Shown here: one piece after another, positions 46,188 through 54,714 of the stretch
Numbering within the stretch: position 1 is the first letter of the stretch
Layout: the number at the start of each line of letters is the position of its first letter
Assembly: GCA_029936675.1 (NCBI GenBank)
Contig: JAPYSB010000006.1
Location: 1 to 64,000 of the forward strand
DNA: 64,000 nt
Origin: Dehalococcoidia bacterium
GTDB taxonomy: Bacteria > Chloroflexota > Dehalococcoidia > Lucifugimonadales > UBA826
Reading direction: 5' to 3'
Position numbers and translations under genes: made by a program
Notes under the pieces: model-generated
What the model was told of the DNA's origin: nothing
The model's input: only the letters and a program-made list of their open reading frames with translations
The model's database searches: none

Positions 46188-47465
46188 ATTATCTTTGTGA
46201 ATAGGGACGGTGGCTGTGATTGTGAGGACTATGGAAACCAGAGCAACTACCGAAAGGGTGTAGAAAGCGTAGTTGTAACTTCCTGTAATATCAAAAATTA
46301 AACCGGAAAATAAAGCCCCAACCGCCTGACTGAAAGATACGAACGGTTCTGTGAAACCTCTAATGGCACCCAAGGAACCCCGGCCGAAATAATCTGCCAT
46401 AGCCACAGATGGTACAACTAACATGCCTCCAAGGGCAGTTCCAAATAATGAGGCATACACCCATGCCTCGATTACACTGTCGGCGGTACTGAACAAAATG
46501 GCGCATATACTCATTATTGCCGCTACCATTGCATAGCAGTATCTTGCTTTTATTTTTTCGATAGCCCATCCCCACCCCAATCCGCCAACGCCGGTGAATA
46601 TAGCATTTAAACTCACCGCAACTGCCGCCTGATTAGCGGTTAGTCCGGCATCTTGAAAAAAAGCAGCCATATGAGTGTTTGTTCCTGAGTGAATTACTAA
46701 AAGAAGACCTCCACCCATTGCTAGCTGCCATAAAGCTGGGGTTCTTAAAGCTTCCTTCAAAGTCCAGTTGATTTCCTCAATTACAGCTACGGGCACTGCG
46801 TCAGCACTTACAGCGGCACTGGCAGCTGAGGACTTTTTTTCACCATCAGGCAACAAGCCGACTGACTCAGGAGTTTCGGCGAGTAAGAGAAAAACAGGAA
46901 GCAGAGCGATAACCCAAACTCCCACACCTAATAGATGCCAAGCAACTTGCCACCCATAGATGCCTATCAATATGGATGCCATGAGTGGGAAGCCCGTCAT
47001 TCCTATGGAATGGCAAAAGGTGAGTATCCCGTTTGCTCTTCCTCGTTTTTGAATGAACCACCTAGAAACTACCACTGACGACCCAATCTGAACAGGACTG
47101 CTAAATATTATTCGACCAATACCATAGGTAATATAGAAGGCTACTGGTACAGTAGCCCATCCGGTTAGGAAGGTAGTTATACCTAGTATCAATATGCTGG
47201 AGGTGAGCACAGCTCGCGCGCCATACTTATCAATCAGCCAACCTATGATTGGTGATATGAAGGTAGATGCCAGCCCACCTACGCTGACTGCCCCAGCCAA
47301 TACGGTACGGCTCCATCCTAAATCTTCCGCCATTGGATACATAAAAACAGCTAGAGTTAGACTTGCTGCGGCATTCCTGACAATTTGAGTGGACCCAGAT
47401 GTACCTAAAATAAGCCAACCGTAGAAGAATGGGGTGCGGGTTGAAAGAAATTTTGCTAGGTTCAA
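46176..47465 (-). CDS. MFS transporter, monocarboxylate/oxalate-formate antiporter-like
   Basis: The 429-residue protein has about 12 membrane helices. It opens with FFYGWLILGTSGSTQIVRNA, the style of the OFA/monocarboxylate porter family, and has a GWLIDKYGARAVL loop after helix 2. A cytoplasmic Ser/Ala/Val-rich linker (near 205-225) divides the two halves. It probably moves small organic acids; the substrate is unknown. It converges with the 2-hydroxyacid dehydrogenase gene and shares its terminator, which fits but does not prove a common organic-acid role. Confidence 0.85.
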   Translation of the reverse strand: MNLAKFLSTRTPFFYGWLILGTSGSTQIVRNAAASLTLAVFMYPMAEDLGWSRTVLAGAVSVGGLASTFISPIIGWLIDKYGARAVLTSSILILGITTFLTGWATVPVAFYITYGIGRIIFSSPVQIGSSVVVSRWFIQKRGRANGILTFCHSIGMTGFPLMASILIGIYGWQVAWHLLGVGVWVIALLPVFLLLAETPESVGLLPDGEKKSSAASAAVSADAVPVAVIEEINWTLKEALRTPALWQLAMGGGLLLVIHSGTNTHMAAFFQDAGLTANQAAVAVSLNAIFTGVGGLGWGWAIEKIKARYCYAMVAAIMSICAILFSTADSVIEAWVYASLFGTALGGMLVVPSVAMADYFGRGSLGAIRGFTEPFVSFSQAVGALFSGLIFDITGSYNYAFYTLSVVALVSIVLTITATVPIHKDNKKG

Positions 47466-47533
47466 TGAAGATCCTCATGGATTCAAAATGTGATATTCCG
47501 GAGGGATGCTACCACGTAGGGGATAGTGCTTCA

Positions 47534-47548
47534 AACATTCCAAATGTT
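47534..47548. repeat. short dyad upstream of ino1
   Basis: AACATT-CCA-AATGTT is a perfect 6-bp dyad with a 3-base spacer in the gap between the divergent MFS and ino1 genes. It could be an operator; a chance occurrence in AT-rich DNA is equally possible. Confidence 0.25.
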
Positions 47549-47674
47549 GTATTGTTAATACTGCATCCACAATGCTAAGATTTTTCTTTATTCGATCAAC
47601 ATGAATGAAATTAAACCTTTAGTGAGTACAATGTGGTTTAACTCTAAAAAGTAGTATGAGGAGTCTTATTAATT

Positions 47675-48766
47675 TTGCCTGATATAAAAGTTGCGATAAT
47701 CGGAGTAGGTAACTGTGCTTCTTCCTTGATTCAAGGAGTGGTCAAGTATGCCGATGTGGGCCCTAACGACAATGTTCCAGGTCTGATGCATCCTGTTTTG
47801 GGAGAATACGGTATTGGAGATATAAAAGTTGTTGCTGCGTTTGATGTCGATGCAAGTAAAGTGGGTAAAGATCTGTCGGAAGCGATCTTTGCAGGGCCGA
47901 ATAACACCGTTAAATTTCAAGATGTCGAGGAAACTGGAGTAATAGTTCAAAGGGGAATGACCCACGATGGGATAGGCCGTTACACCTCAGAAGTCATAAC
48001 TAAAGCCGATGGCGGCACCGACGACGTCGCTGCGATTTTGAAAGAACGAGAGGTAGATGTGGTAATTAATTACCTACCAGTAGGTTCTGAGGAGGCTACG
48101 AAATGGTATGTTGAACAAGTACTACAGGCTGGCTGCGGTTTTATAAATTGCATACCTGTTTTCATCGCTAGTGGAGAGAATGATTATTGGCAAAATAGAT
48201 TCAGAGAGGCCGGTGCACCAATAATCGGGGATGATATCAAATCTCAGGTAGGGGCTACTATCACTCACAGAGTGTTAACTAGGTTATTTATGGACCGAGG
48301 TGTTGAGCTCCTTAGGACATACCAATTAAATTTTGGCGGCAATACAGACTTCATGAATATGCTTGATAGAGACAGACTGGTTTCAAAAAAAATATCCAAA
48401 ACCCAATCTGTCACATCGCAAGCGGACGAATTCATACCAGCTCGAGATGTCCATGTAGGCCCTAGTGACTATGTGCCGTGGCTCACAGACCGGAAGTGGT
48501 GCTATATCAGGATGGAAGGCAAAACTTTTGGAGATGTGCCTCTAAATATGGAGTTAAAGCTTGAGGTTTGGGATAGTCCTAACTCTGCAGGGGTTGTAAT
48601 AGATGCAGTGCGGTGTGCCAAAATTGCAAAAGATAGAGGTATAAGCGGTCCAGTAACTGCCCCTTCATCATATTTCATGAAATCCCCACTCATTCAGTAT
48701 ACGGACGATCAAGCTCGACAGCTTGTTGAGGATTTCATCGCTGGAGAAGAATCCGCCCAAGGCTAG
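47675..48766 (+). CDS. ino1: myo-inositol-1-phosphate synthase
   Basis: The 363-residue enzyme converts glucose-6-phosphate to inositol-1-phosphate with bound NAD. The Rossmann opening [14 protein letters not shown] and the core segments [32 protein letters not shown] and LNFGGNTDF are typical of the compact prokaryotic MIPS. The start is TTG 47675 behind TGAGGAG. A glycosyltransferase and a CDP-alcohol phosphatidyltransferase follow, which suggests the product feeds inositol phospholipids. Confidence 0.94.
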   Translation: MPDIKVAIIGVGNCASSLIQGVVKYADVGPNDNVPGLMHPVLGEYGIGDIKVVAAFDVDASKVGKDLSEAIFAGPNNTVKFQDVEETGVIVQRGMTHDGIGRYTSEVITKADGGTDDVAAILKEREVDVVINYLPVGSEEATKWYVEQVLQAGCGFINCIPVFIASGENDYWQNRFREAGAPIIGDDIKSQVGATITHRVLTRLFMDRGVELLRTYQLNFGGNTDFMNMLDRDRLVSKKISKTQSVTSQADEFIPARDVHVGPSDYVPWLTDRKWCYIRMEGKTFGDVPLNMELKLEVWDSPNSAGVVIDAVRCAKIAKDRGISGPVTAPSSYFMKSPLIQYTDDQARQLVEDFIAGEESAQG

Positions 48767-48803
48767 TTTCAAACACCCGTGATTTGTCGATAGACGAGGT
48801 TAT

Positions 48804-49958
48804 ATGAACCAACCTCTGAAGGTTGCGCTGGTTTCCCCATATGATTTTGCCTCACCTGGCGGTGTCACTACTCATATACAGAACCTGAGTGTTAATTTAG
48901 AACAAAAAGGTGTATTCACTAGGATTTTTGCTCCTGTTTCCGCAAGTCCTCATAACTCAATTCCCAATTTAACCCCTATGGGTACCCCAGTTCCCGTACC
49001 AATTGGGGGGTCGGTGGCAAGAATATCCCTATCGGTTTGGCTGGCAGACCGGCTTAGAAAATCAATTGAGACGGAAAATTTCGATATTGTCCATGTCCAT
49101 GAGCCATTCGCCGGAGCCTTGACTCTCGGGGTATTGTCAAAGAGGTTACGAAACAAACCAGTTATAGTGGCTACTTTTCATTCGTTTGAAGGATCAAGCC
49201 TTTATCAAATAGTGCCTAACAAGTTATTGCAAAAATATTTTCGAAAATTAGACGGGAGGATTGCTGTTTCATCATCAGCAAAATCTTATGTTAGCAAATA
49301 TTTACCAGCAGACTACGACATTATTCCAAATGGGATAGACATCGATGAAATTCTAGAGGCAACTCCATATCAAAATCTTCTCGACGATAAGATAAACATT
49401 TTGTTTGTGGGGCGCCTTGAGAAAAGAAAAGGGTTGAAATACCTCCTGACATCTTTTTGCGATCTTAAATGGAAGTTTCCTAACATTAGGCTCATCATTG
49501 TCGGTGCTGGAAAAATGGATATAGAATCACAGCGAATTCTAGGAGAGAGAAACCCAGGCGATGTCTTCATGGCGGGACCCGTGACTCACGAAGAGAAGTT
49601 GAAGTATTTCAAAACTGCAGATATTTTTTGCACCCCCGCGACGGGACAAGAAAGTTTCGGAATAGTGCTTCTAGAGGCGATGTCTGCCGGATTACCGATT
49701 GTGGCTTCTAGAATAGATGGTTATCAGTCGGTACTGGATGAAAAAGAGGGACTCTTTGCAAACGTAAAAGATCCAAATGACCTGTCGGAAAAACTATCAC
49801 GACTAATTAATGACAAAAATATGAGGATGCAAATGGGAAAAAACGGGAGAGAAAAATCTCAGTTATTTTCTTGGCCTATAGTGACTGAAAAAATCCTCGG
49901 CCATTACTTATCATTAACCAGTGTCCTAAATACCGGCCACTTGAGACCTACTGATTGA
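48804..49958 (+). CDS. GT4-family glycosyltransferase (PimA-like)
   Basis: The 384-residue GT-B protein has the N-terminal VSPYDFASPGGVTTHIQ glycine-rich loop and a central PNGID segment. The C-terminal LFVGRLEKRKGL and GQESFGIVLLEAMSAGLPIVAS regions hold the E-x7-E nucleotide-sugar motif. Position between ino1 and a phosphatidylinositol(phosphate) synthase-like gene suggests transfer of a sugar, such as mannose, to an inositol lipid as PimA does. This is a context inference. Confidence 0.87.
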   Translation: MNQPLKVALVSPYDFASPGGVTTHIQNLSVNLEQKGVFTRIFAPVSASPHNSIPNLTPMGTPVPVPIGGSVARISLSVWLADRLRKSIETENFDIVHVHEPFAGALTLGVLSKRLRNKPVIVATFHSFEGSSLYQIVPNKLLQKYFRKLDGRIAVSSSAKSYVSKYLPADYDIIPNGIDIDEILEATPYQNLLDDKINILFVGRLEKRKGLKYLLTSFCDLKWKFPNIRLIIVGAGKMDIESQRILGERNPGDVFMAGPVTHEEKLKYFKTADIFCTPATGQESFGIVLLEAMSAGLPIVASRIDGYQSVLDEKEGLFANVKDPNDLSEKLSRLINDKNMRMQMGKNGREKSQLFSWPIVTEKILGHYLSLTSVLNTGHLRPTD

Positions 49959-49985
49959 TATGCTACTTATACTCAGAGAGAGAAT

Positions 49986-50630
49986 ATGATTGCTAGGGAA
50001 AACTTACGGGAACTACTTTTTAAATATTATGAAGAGCCTTTTTCTGCTTTTTTTGACCGTATAGGCTTTACGCCAAACATGGTCACCTTGCTCGGGCTGC
50101 TGATAATTTTGATAGCAACGATATTTATTTCAGCAGGTAATTTTTGGATAGGTGGAATTATCGTTGCGCTTGGAGGAGCTCTAGATCTTATTGACGGTGC
50201 CTTAGCTAGAAGGAAAGGATTAGTTTCAAAATTTGGCGCTATGTTTGATTCCGTTGCAGATAGACTACAGGAGGCATTAGTACTTCTCGGGCTACTAATT
50301 TATTATTCTCTCAACAATTGTGTGTCTTCAAATCTTATTCCCTTTAATTTATTCGAAGGCTTTAATTCTTGCGCTTTTGCGCAAATAATGACCTACACTG
50401 CATTTGTTGGATCAGTCATGGTCAGTTATCTTAGATCGCGAGCAGAAGGTTTGGGTATAGAGTGTAAAGTTGGGATCATGACTCGCCCTGAACGAGTGGC
50501 TATTATATCTGTCGGGCTTGTTATGGCGCATTGGGTGCCAGTTGTTATGATCGTAGTTTTAATGATTCTTACGGGACTGGGTTTTTTCACAACTATTCAA
50601 AGATTAATGCATTCGTCTAAAGAACTATAA
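49986..50630 (+). CDS. CDP-alcohol phosphatidyltransferase (probable phosphatidylinositol phosphate synthase)
   Basis: The 214-residue membrane enzyme transfers a phosphatidyl group from CDP-diacylglycerol to an alcohol. The full D-x2-D-G-x2-A-R-x8-G-x3-D-x3-D motif is present (D67, D70, G71, A74, R75, G84, D88, D92), with about six helices around it. Next to ino1, the likely acceptor is inositol phosphate, giving PI-phosphate. Glycerol phosphate (PgsA) is the alternative. A Sec-protein disulfide oxidoreductase gene follows 18 bases later. Confidence 0.88.
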   Translation: MIARENLRELLFKYYEEPFSAFFDRIGFTPNMVTLLGLLIILIATIFISAGNFWIGGIIVALGGALDLIDGALARRKGLVSKFGAMFDSVADRLQEALVLLGLLIYYSLNNCVSSNLIPFNLFEGFNSCAFAQIMTYTAFVGSVMVSYLRSRAEGLGIECKVGIMTRPERVAIISVGLVMAHWVPVVMIVVLMILTGLGFFTTIQRLMHSSKEL

Positions 50631-50648
50631 ACCTGGAGATTATGGAAC

Positions 50649-51341
50649 ATGCAAATACTAAATGATTCGGATAAAGAGATCGTTAAAAGCCGATTTGAAA
50701 ACGAATTAGTGAATGAAGTAAACATAACTTTGTTTACCCAAATGGACCTTGGGGGTCTGATAGTTCCTGGTCGTGAATGCGAGACTTGCCCGCCAACTGA
50801 ACAATTGTTAAAAGAGGTTAGTGAAACATCTGACCTAATCAACTTTAGGAAACTAGATATCAGGAATGATTCAGAAGAAGCAGCACGATGTAATGTTTCC
50901 AGAATACCGTCCTTTTTAGTTTCCAAAGGAGATGAAACAAACGTAAGGTATCTTGGTATACCTGCTGGAACTGAGTTTCCAGTTTTATTGGAAGCCTTGG
51001 TCAATGTTTCATCTGATGAACCAAAAATATCAGAAGACACGAAAGGATTTTTAGACGGCCTCCAAGAAATTATATCAATCAAAACATTTGTTACACCCAA
51101 TTGACCGCATTGCCCAGGTGTGGCCAGTTTGGCTCATGCAATGGCAGCGTTTACCCAAAAGGTGGTGGCTGAAGTTATTGAGGTTCAAGAGTTTCCAGAT
51201 TTAGGTAATGCATACCAAGTTAAAGGAGTCCCTTTAACTGTGATCAATGAACAATATAGTTTCACCGGTGCAGCAAATGAACAAATGCTAGTCGAGCATG
51301 TGAAAAAAGCGCTGTTGAAAGATCTTGAAGGAGATAGTTAA
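50649..51341 (+). CDS. selenocysteine protein disulfide oxidoreductase (two-domain thioredoxin/glutaredoxin-like)
   Basis: The complete frame of 230 residues reads through an in-frame TGA at 51102-51104. The N-terminal thioredoxin-like unit has C44-E-T-C47. The C-terminal unit continues the strand IKTFVTPN, then Sec152-P-H-C155 and PGVASLAHAMA, EVQEFPDLGNAYQVKGVP and TVINE. This matches the PDO family, where the site is C-P-Y-C, so the TGA replaces the first, nucleophilic cysteine. A hairpin with its apical loop 22 nt after the UGA fits a bacterial SECIS. The protein probably reduces disulfides or peroxides. A CTGGAG site precedes the ATG; the metallopeptidase TTG follows two bases after the TAA. 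Confidence 0.92.
51105..51143 (+). other. candidate bacterial SECIS element (PDO)
   Basis: CAUUGC pairs with GCAAUG (51108-51113 with 51138-51143), and GGCCA with UGGCU (51122-51126 with 51130-51134, one G-U). They enclose a GUU apical loop (51127-51129). The loop begins 22 nt after the UGA and starts with G, as in the bacterial SECIS consensus. Confidence 0.7.
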
Positions 51342-51343
51342 TT

Positions 51344-52753
51344 TTGAATTTCAGATCCCGATTATATCTCCATTTGGTATTTCTGGGATTAGCGGTATTT
51401 TGTTTCAATTTTTCGACCAATATCACTCTAGCATCTGATTCTGACATCGAGATTAAGTCGGCTTCGGCAAAAAGTGAATTCCCTGAAGGTATTCGTTTTT
51501 CTGTAGAGGCAATATCTAGTAGCCGTATTGCGGAGATAGCCGTCAATTTCAGAATTGGCCAACAGATATCCGGAGTATACGAGTATTTGGATTTTGAGGG
51601 TGGGTTGGAGGTCAAAGGCAGTCTTTTCTGGAAGACAAACACTAGTGCTAAATATGTGCCTCCAGGCACCATTATTGAGTATGCTTTTACTATTTTAGAT
51701 GAATCAGGTAACACCTTTAATTCCGAGAATAATTATCTCTTATATTCTGATACTCGATTTGAATGGCAAGAAGTAGAATTAGGTACTATAGCGGTGGCTT
51801 ATCACGGACCGGTGAAAAGCAGAGCAGAAGATTTATTAAATGCTATGAATCAAACTCTATACGCAATGGAGCCGGTATTCGGAGATGTTCAAGGAGACCC
51901 AATAAGAGTAACCATGTACAACAATGTTGCAGAGATGATGGGAGCCTTGCCTCCAAGTAGTTCCACCATGAGAAGTGAATTGATAACAGAAGGGCAGGCT
52001 TATCCAGATATTGGTACAGTATTAGTACTTGGCGGCGGCAGGCTTTCAAGAGGCACTGCTTCACATGAAGTGACTCACATTTTAGTCCATCGAGCTGGGG
52101 ATAGTGTGTTTAGCAGTGTTCCCTCTTGGTTGAATGAAGGGTTGGCAGAATTTGGAAATGTTTCCCCTAGCTTTTCTTACGATGTGGCACTTGATTTCGC
52201 TGTTCATGCCGACAGGTTGATGCCCATTACTTCGATGAGAAGCCGGCCTGGGAATCCGGAAGATGTGATTATTTTTTATGGGTCAGCAAGCTCAATAGTA
52301 GAATTTATGATATATAAATTCGGTCCTGCCAAAATGCTTAACCTGTTAACTGAGCATAAATCGGGTAGAAATTTGGATGATTCAATAGAGTTTGTTTATG
52401 GTATTAGCAAACTTGAACTTGAGAACGAATGGAGGACCTACATAGGTGCTCCCGTATATGAACCAGATTTGTCAAAGGAGAAATTACCGACTCCTATACC
52501 TAGACCTGCAGTGGGACTGTTTTCTTTAACCCCTCAGTCTGGGTCTACTTCGGTAAAATCTACAGAAATAGACACCTCTCAAAATATCACTTCACATGAT
52601 CAACCCAATGACATGGCAAATTCTGAATATAAGAGTTCCGGGGCCTCGCAATCTGGAAGTTGCAATCGACTGAATAGCAAAAACTATGCAACGGATTATT
52701 CAATGTTTCTTTTAATCATTCCGCCATTTTTCATTTGGTCCCGCCGCAGGTAA
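51344..52753 (+). CDS. secreted/anchored gluzincin metallopeptidase (peptidase MA-like)
   Basis: The 469-residue protein starts at TTG, two bases after the PDO gene. It has an N-terminal signal peptide (about 1-30) and an extracytoplasmic domain with HEVTH (241-245). The third zinc ligand is a glutamate in WLNEGLAEF (~262-270). A Pro/Ser/Thr-rich stretch follows. The C-terminus has a hydrophobic helix and terminal R-R-R, which resembles an anchor or sorting tail. It would act outside the membrane. Its operon position after a disulfide oxidoreductase suggests, but does not show, an envelope role. Confidence 0.82.
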   Translation: MNFRSRLYLHLVFLGLAVFCFNFSTNITLASDSDIEIKSASAKSEFPEGIRFSVEAISSSRIAEIAVNFRIGQQISGVYEYLDFEGGLEVKGSLFWKTNTSAKYVPPGTIIEYAFTILDESGNTFNSENNYLLYSDTRFEWQEVELGTIAVAYHGPVKSRAEDLLNAMNQTLYAMEPVFGDVQGDPIRVTMYNNVAEMMGALPPSSSTMRSELITEGQAYPDIGTVLVLGGGRLSRGTASHEVTHILVHRAGDSVFSSVPSWLNEGLAEFGNVSPSFSYDVALDFAVHADRLMPITSMRSRPGNPEDVIIFYGSASSIVEFMIYKFGPAKMLNLLTEHKSGRNLDDSIEFVYGISKLELENEWRTYIGAPVYEPDLSKEKLPTPIPRPAVGLFSLTPQSGSTSVKSTEIDTSQNITSHDQPNDMANSEYKSSGASQSGSCNRLNSKNYATDYSMFLLIIPPFFIWSRRR

Positions 52754-52804
52754 GTTCACCATTGATACAATAGTAAAATTATTTATGTTTAGGGTGCGTG
52801 TTAA

Positions 52805-53506
52805 ATGAGCTCATCTTCGGATTGGCACAAGGCGATAGAACAGACATATGTTGTCAAATACCCAAAGCAGCATTTAGCTACTTTTGGTGTTACCAGCATA
52901 GAATATTTCGTGGTTACAGAACCTTTGTACACTGCGATGGATTCTCAAAAAAAAGAGTTGGAAGGGGTGGTTCGGAAAGGCAAAGTGAAGGCTGAACAGC
53001 CAACCTTAATCACTCCAACCTATGCGATGAATTTGAAAGGGTTCAGTGACGAGGCTTACAAATACTTCAGTCAGGTAGCACATCTATACGGGGCTAACAG
53101 CCCTGGGATTATGTATCAATACAATAATGAACCTGAAAATTTGGAGATTCTTAGCGGCAATCCAAACGAGATTGCCCACCGTATTTCCAAAGAGCTCAGA
53201 GACAAAAAGAATGATCTCTCCGTCGTTATATCTGGAGTGGATGAGTTTTGGGATGTAGCTTTGCTTAAGTTCATATATGAGTTTACAGCCTCATCTGCTT
53301 CTTTCAACAGCCGGGAAATGAGAGGCGCCGGACTAATGGAACCGCAAAATTTTGCTGGAGGAGTGCCGGCGGCAGCTGCGAACCAAATTGAGGAAATGTT
53401 CAAGTCAGTGAAAAAGGGTGGAAGCCCAGAAACTCTAAAAAATGAGTTGGATAAATGGGGAGTCTATCAATATTATGAAGATAGATTTCTAAACCTATTT
53501 CGATAA
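52805..53506 (+). CDS. conserved-looking hypothetical protein
   Basis: The 233-residue soluble protein has no family I recognise. It is mixed alpha/beta, has no signal peptide or membrane helix, and contains no cysteine. Notable parts are an N-terminal VKYPKQHLATFG segment, PTYAMNLKGFSDEAYKYF in the middle, a Gly/Ala-rich FAGGVPAAAANQIEEMF stretch and a KWGVYQYYEDRFLNLF tail. It starts 51 bases after the metallopeptidase gene without a strong ribosome binding site, so coupling is unclear. Confidence 0.65.
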   Translation: MSSSSDWHKAIEQTYVVKYPKQHLATFGVTSIEYFVVTEPLYTAMDSQKKELEGVVRKGKVKAEQPTLITPTYAMNLKGFSDEAYKYFSQVAHLYGANSPGIMYQYNNEPENLEILSGNPNEIAHRISKELRDKKNDLSVVISGVDEFWDVALLKFIYEFTASSASFNSREMRGAGLMEPQNFAGGVPAAAANQIEEMFKSVKKGGSPETLKNELDKWGVYQYYEDRFLNLFR

Positions 53507-53601
53507 AACCGTTTAATTAGTATTAATTTACTTTCTCCGACCTCCCATGATTTTGCCTGTGTTTTAAGATATATTTAATCTTTTATTTATGCTTCATATG
53601 C

Positions 53602-53607
53602 TAGAAT
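53602..53607 (+). promoter_or_regulatory. extended -10 promoter of the hflK-like gene
   Basis: TG-C-TAGAAT (TG at 53599-53600, hexamer 53602-53607) fits an extended -10 element. It places transcription near 53613, downstream of the first possible ATG (53589) and upstream of the ATG at 53637, so it decides the hflK start. Confidence 0.4.
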
Positions 53608-53636
53608 TAACTTCACAAAAATTTCCACGGGGTAAT

Positions 53637-54707
53637 ATGTACAGACAAGAAGACCCAGAAGTTAACATAGAGCAAATTATTGCAAAGATTAAAGGGTTGT
53701 TTGGTGGCTCTTCAGGGGAGAGCAATTCTTCAGGTGGGGGCAGTAAAGGGAAAAGCAAGGCCCCATACCTTATCTTAGGATTAATCGTTTTAGGTGTGAT
53801 CGGGTGGGTTGCAACAGGTTTTTTCTCTGTTCAACCTGGAGAAGAGGCGGCACTCAGAATGTTTGGTAAATATTCTGATACTAGAGGTACAGGGTTGCAG
53901 TGGTGGTGGCCAGGGCCGATTGGGGCGAAAGATATAGTCTCGGTGGATGAAATACGTAGATTGGAACTTGGGGTAAGAGCGGGAACCCCCGTACTGGATG
54001 AATCACTGATGATTACTGGAGATCCAGACGAGATGGGAGCGCCGGGAGAGGCACCTAACATAGTTGATGTACAACTATTGGTTCAATATGACATTAAGAA
54101 TCTGAAAGACTACCTTTATCAAGTTGTTTCTCCAGATTCCTTCACTTTGAAAGATGCGACCGAGACATCGTTAAGACAAATTGTCGGGAGTAGACCTATT
54201 GACGACGTCTTAACCGATAACAAAGAAATTGTACAGATTGAGACTAAAGCGAAGCTCCAGGGCATATTAGATCAATACCAAAGCGGAATAAGAATCAGAG
54301 AAGTAAAATTGCTCTATGTATTCGCTCCAGAACAAGTGAAAGATGCTTTTGATGACGTCGTTAGGGCAAAAGAAGACAAAGCTCGGATAATTAACTTGTC
54401 TGACGCATACAAAGAAAGTGTTTTGCCCCAAGCAAGAGGTACCGCCGCAAAGGCGTTACAAGACGCAGAAGGGACAAGACAGCAAAATATTGCGGTTGCG
54501 GAAGGAGAAGCACAGAGATTTTTGTCAATTCAAAAAGAATACTCAAAATCAAAAGATGTGACACGAAAGCGTCTCTATCTTGAAGCCATGGAGGAAATAC
54601 TCCCATCAGTTGGGAAGATACTGGGTAACCCGGATGAAGTAATATTAGTCAATCCAGGCAATGCCAGTAATGTGATACCTGTTCCGGTGTCCGGCGGCCA
54701 GGAGTAG
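53637..54707 (+). CDS. hflK: SPFH/Band 7 protein, HflK-like
   Basis: I choose the ATG at 53637, behind GGGG and downstream of a promoter-like element, giving 356 residues. An acidic N-terminal stretch and a Gly/Ser-rich linker lead to one membrane helix (about 42-62). The SPFH domain follows with the QPGEEAALRMFGKY start and a Glu/Ala/Arg-rich coiled coil. HflK and HflC form a membrane microdomain complex that restrains the FtsH protease. An hflC-like gene lies 7 bases downstream. Confidence 0.85.
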   Translation: MYRQEDPEVNIEQIIAKIKGLFGGSSGESNSSGGGSKGKSKAPYLILGLIVLGVIGWVATGFFSVQPGEEAALRMFGKYSDTRGTGLQWWWPGPIGAKDIVSVDEIRRLELGVRAGTPVLDESLMITGDPDEMGAPGEAPNIVDVQLLVQYDIKNLKDYLYQVVSPDSFTLKDATETSLRQIVGSRPIDDVLTDNKEIVQIETKAKLQGILDQYQSGIRIREVKLLYVFAPEQVKDAFDDVVRAKEDKARIINLSDAYKESVLPQARGTAAKALQDAEGTRQQNIAVAEGEAQRFLSIQKEYSKSKDVTRKRLYLEAMEEILPSVGKILGNPDEVILVNPGNASNVIPVPVSGGQE

Positions 54708-54714
54708 TACTATA

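Noticed and set aside
51120-51341. A separate 73-residue protein starting at GTG after the TGA
   Set aside because: It is in the same frame as the upstream half, lacks a ribosome binding site, and both halves fit one PDO protein with the TGA at the catalytic Cys.
53589-53636. Longer hflK N-terminus from the ATG at 53589
   Set aside because: No ribosome binding site, and a promoter-like extended -10 lies downstream of that ATG.
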